DNA of 64,000 nucleotides, taken from contig NZ_JACEGD010000015.1 in the NCBI RefSeq assembly GCF_016031635.1, forward strand, positions 124,001-188,000, in the 5' to 3' direction. This document shows positions 59,727-64,000 of this stretch, piece after piece. The stretch comes from Bradyrhizobium diversitatis. Its GTDB lineage: Bacteria > Pseudomonadota > Alphaproteobacteria > Rhizobiales > Xanthobacteraceae. Position numbers and translations under genes: made by a program. The number at the start of each line of letters is the position of its first letter. The stretch's first letter is position 1. The notes under the pieces were generated by a model. The model did no database searches. It was not told the DNA's origin and worked only from the letters and a program-made list of their open reading frames with translations.

Positions 59727-60455
59727 ATGCGCGCCCATCAGATCATGACCCGGTCGGTCATCTCGGTCACCCCCGACACCAGCATCGTCGAAGCGGCAAA
59801 TATCATGCTGAAGCGGCACGTCAGCGGTCTCACAGTGGTCGACGAGTCCGGCAAGCTGGTCGGCGTCGTGTCGGAAGGGGATTTCATCCGCCGCAGCGAA
59901 ATCGGCACCGGCCGCAAGCGCGGACGCTGGCTTCGCTTCATCCTCGGTCCGGGCAAATCCGCGAGCGATTTCGTCCATGAGCACGGCCGCAAGGTCTCGG
60001 AAGTGATGACCGACTCGCCCGTGACGATCACGGAGGATACGGCGCTCGCGGAGATCGTCGATCTCATGGAGCGGAACAACATCAAGCGGCTGCCGGTCGT
60101 GCGCGGCGACAAGGTCGTCGGGATCGTATCCCGCGCCAATCTGCTGCAGGCGGTGGCGGGCCTCGCCCGCGAAGTACCGGATCCCACCGCGGATGACGAC
60201 CACATTCGCAGCCGCATCATCGATACCATGGAGAAGAGCGACTGGTGCCCGTTCGGGCTGAACGTGATCGTGCGCAACGGTATCGTTCATCTCAGCGGCG
60301 TCATCACCGAAGAGCGCGCACGGCAGGCCGCGATCGTCGCCGCGGAGAACGTCGAGGGCGTGAAGAAGGTGCACGACCATCTTTGCTGGGTCGACACCAT
60401 GTCGGGCGTCTATCTGAACTCGCCCGAGGACGATGAGCTCGCCAAAGCAAGCTAA
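59727..60455 (+). CDS. CBS-pair and BON domain protein
   Basis: A 242-residue protein. Two CBS motifs lie at about 1-65 and 90-150: MRAHQIMTRSVISVTPDTSI, VVDESGKLVGVVSEGDFIRR, then VSEVMTDSPVTITEDTAL and VVRGDKVVGIVSRANLL, with a basic insert between. A BON domain follows at about 165-230 (GLNVIVRNGIVHLSGVITEE, AAENVEGVKKVHDHL). Such proteins are thought to sense adenine nucleotides and to contact membranes. The start at 59727 is chosen because the CBS domain begins there. An FNR box lies upstream; it is divergent from the phaC-like gene. Confidence 0.88.
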   Translation: MRAHQIMTRSVISVTPDTSIVEAANIMLKRHVSGLTVVDESGKLVGVVSEGDFIRRSEIGTGRKRGRWLRFILGPGKSASDFVHEHGRKVSEVMTDSPVTITEDTALAEIVDLMERNNIKRLPVVRGDKVVGIVSRANLLQAVAGLAREVPDPTADDDHIRSRIIDTMEKSDWCPFGLNVIVRNGIVHLSGVITEERARQAAIVAAENVEGVKKVHDHLCWVDTMSGVYLNSPEDDELAKAS

Positions 60456-60495
60456 CCAGGGCGGGTCGATCAGGGAGAGCCGATCGCGACAGAGT

Positions 60496-60960
60496 TCAGC
60501 GAGGAATGACGGCGGTGGCTTCGATTTCGACGCGCGCCGCCTTCTCCACGAGGCGGACCACCTGAACCAGCGCCATCGCAGGATAATGGGCTCCGAAGAC
60601 GTCGCGATAGACCCGGCCCAGTTCCTTCAGATTGGCCAGGTACTCGTCCATGTCGACGACGTACCAGGTCAGGCGCACGAGGTGCTCGGGCCGGGCACCG
60701 GCCTCGGCCAGGATCGCGGCGATGTTGCTCAAGGTCTGGCGTACCTGCGCGACGAAGCCTTCCGCGAGGCGCTCTTCTGCATCCCAGCCGATCACTCCGC
60801 CGGTGACGACGATACGCCCTTCAGCAGCCATGCCGTTGGCGTAGCCTTTCGGCACCGGCCAGCCTGACGGCTGGAGGATCTGCGCCCTGATGCGCGTTCC
60901 TTCCTCGGCTGCCGTCGGCAGTACCGCGAGTTGCGAGCCTTTCGGGGGCGTCACGGACAA
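60496..60960 (-). CDS. RidA/YjgF family protein
   Basis: A 154-residue protein of the RidA family: ILQPSGWPVPKGYANGMAAEG (split), VTGGVIGWDAEERL, VRQTLSNIAAILAEAGARPEHLVRLTWYVVD with the conserved arginine, and the C-terminal VVRLVEKAARVEIEATAVI, where the usual PxxxxEIEAxA signature stands. It starts at TTG (60960) or GTG (60954); GAAGGA favours the former. It follows the aryl-CoA ligase gene by 15 bases. RidA-type imine/enamine deaminases are often encoded with aminoaromatic catabolic genes, which fits 2-aminobenzoate. Confidence 0.85.
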   Translation of the reverse strand: MSVTPPKGSQLAVLPTAAEEGTRIRAQILQPSGWPVPKGYANGMAAEGRIVVTGGVIGWDAEERLAEGFVAQVRQTLSNIAAILAEAGARPEHLVRLTWYVVDMDEYLANLKELGRVYRDVFGAHYPAMALVQVVRLVEKAARVEIEATAVIPR

Positions 60961-60975
60961 TTCTCTATCCTTCTC

Positions 60976-62667
60976 TCATTCCGCAGCGACGCCTGACGAC
61001 GTCGCCGCGACCTGCGCCAGCTGCCGCAGGGCAAAGCGCTTCAGCTTGCCGGTTTCGGTCTTCGGCAATTGCGTCACGAACTCGATCGCGCGCGGATATT
61101 TGTAAGGCGCAATCTCGCGTTTGACATGCTCCTGCAGCTCCGCCACGAGCTGCGCGTCGGCCGTCACGCCGGGCGCGGCGATGACATAGGCCTTCACGAT
61201 CATGCCGCGCGCCTCGTCCGGAGCGCCGACCACGCCGCACTCGGCAACCGCCGGATGCGTGAGCAGCGCCGCTTCGACATCGGTCCCCGCGATGTTGTAG
61301 CCGGCCGACACGATCATGTCGTCGGAGCGCGACTGGTACCAGAAATAGCCGTCGCTATCCATCAGATAGGTGTCGCCGGTGATGTTCCAGCCGTTCTGGA
61401 CGTATTTCCTCTGCCGCTCGTCGGCCAGATAGCGGCAGCCGGTCGGCCCGCGCACGGCGAGACGGCCCATCGTTCCAGGCGGCACGTCGCGGCCCTCATC
61501 ATCGACGATCTTGGCTTCATAGCCCGGCACGGGCTTGCCGGTGGCGCCGGGGCGGATCTCGTCCTCGGTCGCGCTGATGAAGATGTGCAGCATCTCGGTC
61601 GAACCGATGCCGTCCATCAGCTTGATCCCGGTGGCCTTGAACCAGGCATCGAATGTCGGCTTGGGCAGTGTTTCGCCCGCGGAGACGCATTTAAGAAGCG
61701 AGGAGATGTCGCGGCCCGGCAGCTTGCCGATCATGGCGCGGTATGCGGTCGGCGCCGTGAAGCAGACTGTGATCTTGTACTGCTCGATCGCCGACAGCAG
61801 GTCGTCCGGCGTCGTCTTCTCCAGCAGGACGAAGGACGCGCCGATATGCATCGGAAACAGCACGCCGCCGAAGCCGAAGGTGAAGGCGAGCGGGGCCGAG
61901 CCGATGAAGCGATCCTTCTGCTCGGCCCGCAGGATGTTGCGCGCATAGCCGTCGCAGACCGCGAGCATGTCGCGGTGGAAATGCATGGTGCCCTTGGGAT
62001 CGCCTGTCGTGCCCGACGTGAAAGCGATCAGGCAGATGTCATCGGCGGCGGTATCGAGAGCCCCGAACTCCGGGCTCGTATCCGCGATCAGCGCTTCGAG
62101 CGAATCGGAAGCGCCGTTGCCCCAATAAACGACGCGCTCGAGACCGGGCGCTGCGGCCTTCGCCTTCTCCATCTCATCGGAGAGTTTTCCGTCACACAGT
62201 GCCAGCGTGATCGCCGCTTTCTGGATCGGATAGGACAGTTCCTTGGCGCGGAGCAGCGGCATCGTCGCCACGACGATGCCGCCGGCCTTGATCACCGCGA
62301 GATAGGTCGCAACCATCATGGGGTTGTTGGCAGAGCGCAACAGCACCCGGCCGCCGGGAACGAGATTGAGCTTGCCGACCAGCACGTTGGCGATGCGGTT
62401 CACCAGCGCCTGCAGCTCGCGATAGGTGTAGCTGACGGAAGGGCTGATGACGCAGGGTGCCTCGCCATGTCCCTGCTCGACCCAGCGATCCAGGAAATAG
62501 CTGACGCAGTTCAGTCGCGGGGGGTAGTGCAGCTCCGGCCGCGTGAAGATGAATTCGGGCCAGAGCTCGCGCGGCGGCAGATGTTGCCGCGCGAACGTAT
62601 CGACATGGGCCGTCGCGGCGTTGCCGTCACACGAACCCGACATTTGAATCTTGGCGGCGTTGGCCAT
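60976..62667 (-). CDS. Aryl-CoA ligase (2-aminobenzoate/benzoate-CoA ligase type)
   Basis: A 563-residue AMP-forming acyl-CoA synthetase. IAFTSGTTGDPKGTMHFHRD is the P-loop, IGSTEMLHIF the A5 motif, and TGDTYLMDSDGYFWYQSRSDDMI with PKTETGKLKRFALR carry the later motifs, including the catalytic Lys. The N-terminal region (LPPRELWPEFIF, ELHYPPRLNC) resembles 2-aminobenzoate-CoA ligases more than R. palustris BadA. It would activate an aromatic acid to its CoA thioester for later ring oxidation. AAAGGAG precedes the ATG. The RidA and MarR neighbours support an aminoaromatic or related substrate. Confidence 0.82.
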   Translation of the reverse strand: MANAAKIQMSGSCDGNAATAHVDTFARQHLPPRELWPEFIFTRPELHYPPRLNCVSYFLDRWVEQGHGEAPCVISPSVSYTYRELQALVNRIANVLVGKLNLVPGGRVLLRSANNPMMVATYLAVIKAGGIVVATMPLLRAKELSYPIQKAAITLALCDGKLSDEMEKAKAAAPGLERVVYWGNGASDSLEALIADTSPEFGALDTAADDICLIAFTSGTTGDPKGTMHFHRDMLAVCDGYARNILRAEQKDRFIGSAPLAFTFGFGGVLFPMHIGASFVLLEKTTPDDLLSAIEQYKITVCFTAPTAYRAMIGKLPGRDISSLLKCVSAGETLPKPTFDAWFKATGIKLMDGIGSTEMLHIFISATEDEIRPGATGKPVPGYEAKIVDDEGRDVPPGTMGRLAVRGPTGCRYLADERQRKYVQNGWNITGDTYLMDSDGYFWYQSRSDDMIVSAGYNIAGTDVEAALLTHPAVAECGVVGAPDEARGMIVKAYVIAAPGVTADAQLVAELQEHVKREIAPYKYPRAIEFVTQLPKTETGKLKRFALRQLAQVAATSSGVAAE

Positions 62668-62716
62668 CGCACGCTCCTTTCAGCATGGATTGCACCCGGC
62701 AGCACGATCTGAAAAC

Positions 62717-62736
62717 ATTTTAGGCTTAAAACAATT
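62717..62736. promoter_or_regulatory. Candidate MarR site before the ligase gene
   Basis: The 20-base site has TTTTAGGCTTAAAACAATT at its core and is close to two sites upstream of the MarR gene. It lies about 50-70 bases before the aryl-CoA ligase start. Confidence 0.55.
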
Positions 62737-62814
62737 CGGCGCAATAGCGGATTTTGGGCACGCCGTGCTTTTTCCTGCGGCAAGAGGGATCGGCGCCCCG
62801 CCCAGCGCCGGGGC

Positions 62815-63345
62815 TTACGACCGGCGGCGCGCGGCCGATTTCTGCGCGGACGCCTTGGTCTTGGCCAGGAGCCGCATCAGCTCGCGCACGTCCTTCGGGG
62901 TCAGGTCGGCGAAGAGATCGGCGATCCAGGTTTCGTGTTCCGCAGCCATTCGGCGAAACTCGGCGCGTCCGAGCTTCGTGAGTCGGATCACCTGGACGCG
63001 GCGGTCCGTCTCCGAGGTCCGGCGGTCGAGATGACCGGAGTCCACCAGACGCTCCACGAGGCCGGTCACATTGCCGTTCGACACCATCATGCGCTTGGAG
63101 ACATCGGACAGCGTCATGCCGTCAGGCGCCTTGTCGAGCTGCGCCATCAGGTCGAAACGAGGCAGCGTGACGTCGAATCGCTGCCGGAGCCGGCCGCGCA
63201 CCTCGCCCTCGATCAGCGTCGTGCAGGTCAGGAGCCGCAGCCACAGCCGAAGCTCTTCGGCGTGGTCCTCCGGCGTTTCGACGGCCTTGGTCTCGGAATC
63301 GAGCATGTTGATGCAGCCACTCACGGCCGGCATTGGCGCCGGCAC
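62815..63345 (-). CDS. MarR family regulator
   Basis: A MarR protein of up to 176 residues. The dimer helix includes LRLWLRLLTCTTLIEGEVR, and the winged helix has MTLSDVSKRMMVSNGNVTGLV and GHLDRRTSETDRRVQVIRLT, where DxRxxxVxLT is the wing signature. GTG at 63345 follows GGGGA and gives the long form; ATG at 63306 is an alternative. Members such as BadR sense aryl-CoA compounds. It lies between the ligase operon and the ABC transporter gene, and three similar motifs flank these promoters, so it probably represses all of them until the CoA thioester forms. Confidence 0.88.
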   Translation of the reverse strand: MPAPMPAVSGCINMLDSETKAVETPEDHAEELRLWLRLLTCTTLIEGEVRGRLRQRFDVTLPRFDLMAQLDKAPDGMTLSDVSKRMMVSNGNVTGLVERLVDSGHLDRRTSETDRRVQVIRLTKLGRAEFRRMAAEHETWIADLFADLTPKDVRELMRLLAKTKASAQKSAARRRS

Positions 63346-63357
63346 GGATTCCCCAAC

Positions 63358-63377
63358 GTTTTGAGCTTCAAATAAAT
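63358..63377. promoter_or_regulatory. Candidate MarR site at its own promoter
   Basis: GTTTTGAGCTTCAAATAAAT resembles the other two sites and lies only 12 bases upstream of the GTG start at 63345, where binding would block expression of the regulator itself. Confidence 0.5.
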
Positions 63378-63426
63378 CGGAGCCGGCTGCAAGTCCAAAG
63401 CTGCAACAATCAACCGCAGGACAATT

Positions 63427-63446
63427 TCTTTAGGCTTCAAACAATT
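63427..63446. promoter_or_regulatory. Candidate MarR site in the MarR-ABC gap
   Basis: TCTTTAGGCTTCAAACAATT shares a TTTAGGCTT-x-AAACAATT core with the site before the ligase. It lies in the divergent gap between the MarR gene and the solute-binding protein gene. Confidence 0.55.
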
Positions 63447-63584
63447 GGCGCGCCGCTTGCATGCGGCGCTCCCCGCAGAGTGCGACGCCTCGAGCTCGGC
63501 TTGCCGCGGCGACCATCATCGGCATAAGTTTGAATTTGGAGTACGTGGCTTGCAGCGCAAGCCAATCGTCACGAGGGACAGATC

Positions 63585-64000
63585 ATGAAGACGCAAATGA
63601 CCTTAGCCGCAGCCGCCGTGCTGCTCGGCACCGTGGTGACCCCTGCCCTCGCCCAGGAAAAAATCAAGCTGGGCGTGATCGTGACCCTGTCGGGGCCTGC
63701 CGCCGCGCTTGGCCAACAGGTTCGGGACGGCTTCACGCTTGCAGTGAAAGATCTCGGCAGCAAGATGGGCGGCCGCGATGTCGAGGTCGTCGTCGTCGAC
63801 GACGAGTTGAAGCCGGATGCAGCGGTGACCAAGGTCAAGGGCCTTCTCGAGCGCGAGAAGGTCGACTTCGTGGTCGGACCGATCTTCTCCAACATCCTCC
63901 AGGCGATCCACCGGCCCATCACGGAATCGAAGACCTTCCTGATCAGCCCCAATGCCGGGCCGTCGACCTTCGCCGGCAAGGACTGCAACCCGTTCTTCTA
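63585..64000 (+). CDS. Branched-chain-type ABC transporter solute-binding protein, partial
   Basis: The gene runs off the right edge after about 138 codons. MKTQMTLAAAAVLLGTVVTP followed by ALA is a signal peptide with a cut before QEKIK. The mature part starts IKLGVIVTLSGPAAALGQQV and continues VVDDELKPDAAVTKVKGLLE, VDFVVGPIFSNIL and ISPNAGPSTFAG, the Peripla_BP_6/LivJ layout. GAGGGA is the ribosome site. Aryl-CoA ligase loci often include such a transporter for the aromatic acid, and the shared MarR-type motifs support coregulation. Confidence 0.88.
   Translation, partial: MKTQMTLAAAAVLLGTVVTPALAQEKIKLGVIVTLSGPAAALGQQVRDGFTLAVKDLGSKMGGRDVEVVVVDDELKPDAAVTKVKGLLEREKVDFVVGPIFSNILQAIHRPITESKTFLISPNAGPSTFAGKDCNPFF

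Noticed and set aside
60976..62667. Assignment as R. palustris-type BadA benzoate-CoA ligase
   Set aside because: The N-terminal region resembles 2-aminobenzoate-CoA ligases more, and box/bad genes are not in view; left as aryl-CoA ligase.

Overview
The window looks like chromosomal DNA of an alphaproteobacterium, most likely Bradyrhizobium or a close relative. This rests on high GC, strong GC-rich codon bias, TctABC and TRAP uptake systems, FNR/FixK-type regulation, an RTX protease and characteristic palindromic intergenic repeats. The genus call is inference; no rRNA or other marker gene is present. No tRNA, rRNA, CRISPR array, transposase, integrase or prophage was seen.

Region 1 (about 1-19.2 kb) is a surface-glycan locus. 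It opens with a chain-length-determinant-like gene cut by the left edge and a fused heptose-phosphate nucleotidyltransferase/HAD phosphatase. Nine genes follow that match the Campylobacter legionaminic acid pathway built on GDP-sugars: legB, legC, legG, legI, legH (reversed), ptmE, ptmF, legF and ptmA. Next come a flippase, a SAM methyltransferase, a phytanoyl-CoA-dioxygenase-like enzyme, two capsule/surface-carbohydrate glycosyltransferase-like proteins, a GT2 glycosyltransferase and a UDP-glucuronate decarboxylase. Together they could make, activate, modify, transfer and export a nonulosonate-containing glycan.

Region 2 (19.3-23.1 kb) holds a serralysin-like RTX metalloprotease with five tandem repeats of about 123 residues, and a small exported protein.

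Region 3 (23.2-44 kb) is catabolic. It carries a CaiB-type CoA-transferase, a TctABC transporter, two enoyl-CoA hydratases, two tandem class V aminotransferases divergent from a GntR regulator, a GlcD/GlcF-like FAD/Fe-S dehydrogenase with a damaged 3' end coupled to a GlcG-like protein, a molybdopterin oxidoreductase, an SDR, a TRAP transporter and a cyclase-family hydrolase. Palindromic repeats of three kinds sit between these genes.

Region 4 (44-60.5 kb) looks like a low-oxygen/stress island. It has a CRP-like regulator and a four-cysteine FNR-type regulator. Eight TTGA-N6-TCAA boxes lie in front of a 42-residue membrane protein, a cytochrome c, the Mla-type lipid transporter, a DUF883/YqjE-like pair, a universal stress protein, an alcohol dehydrogenase operon (with an APH-AAA kinase and a CHAD protein), a PHA-synthase-like protein and a CBS-BON protein. 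In three divergent gaps the boxes come in pairs, one suited to each direction.

Region 5 (60.5-64 kb) is an aromatic-acid module: an aryl-CoA ligase of the 2-aminobenzoate/benzoate type, a RidA protein, a MarR regulator with three similar operator-like motifs, and the start of a branched-chain-type ABC solute-binding protein that runs off the right edge.
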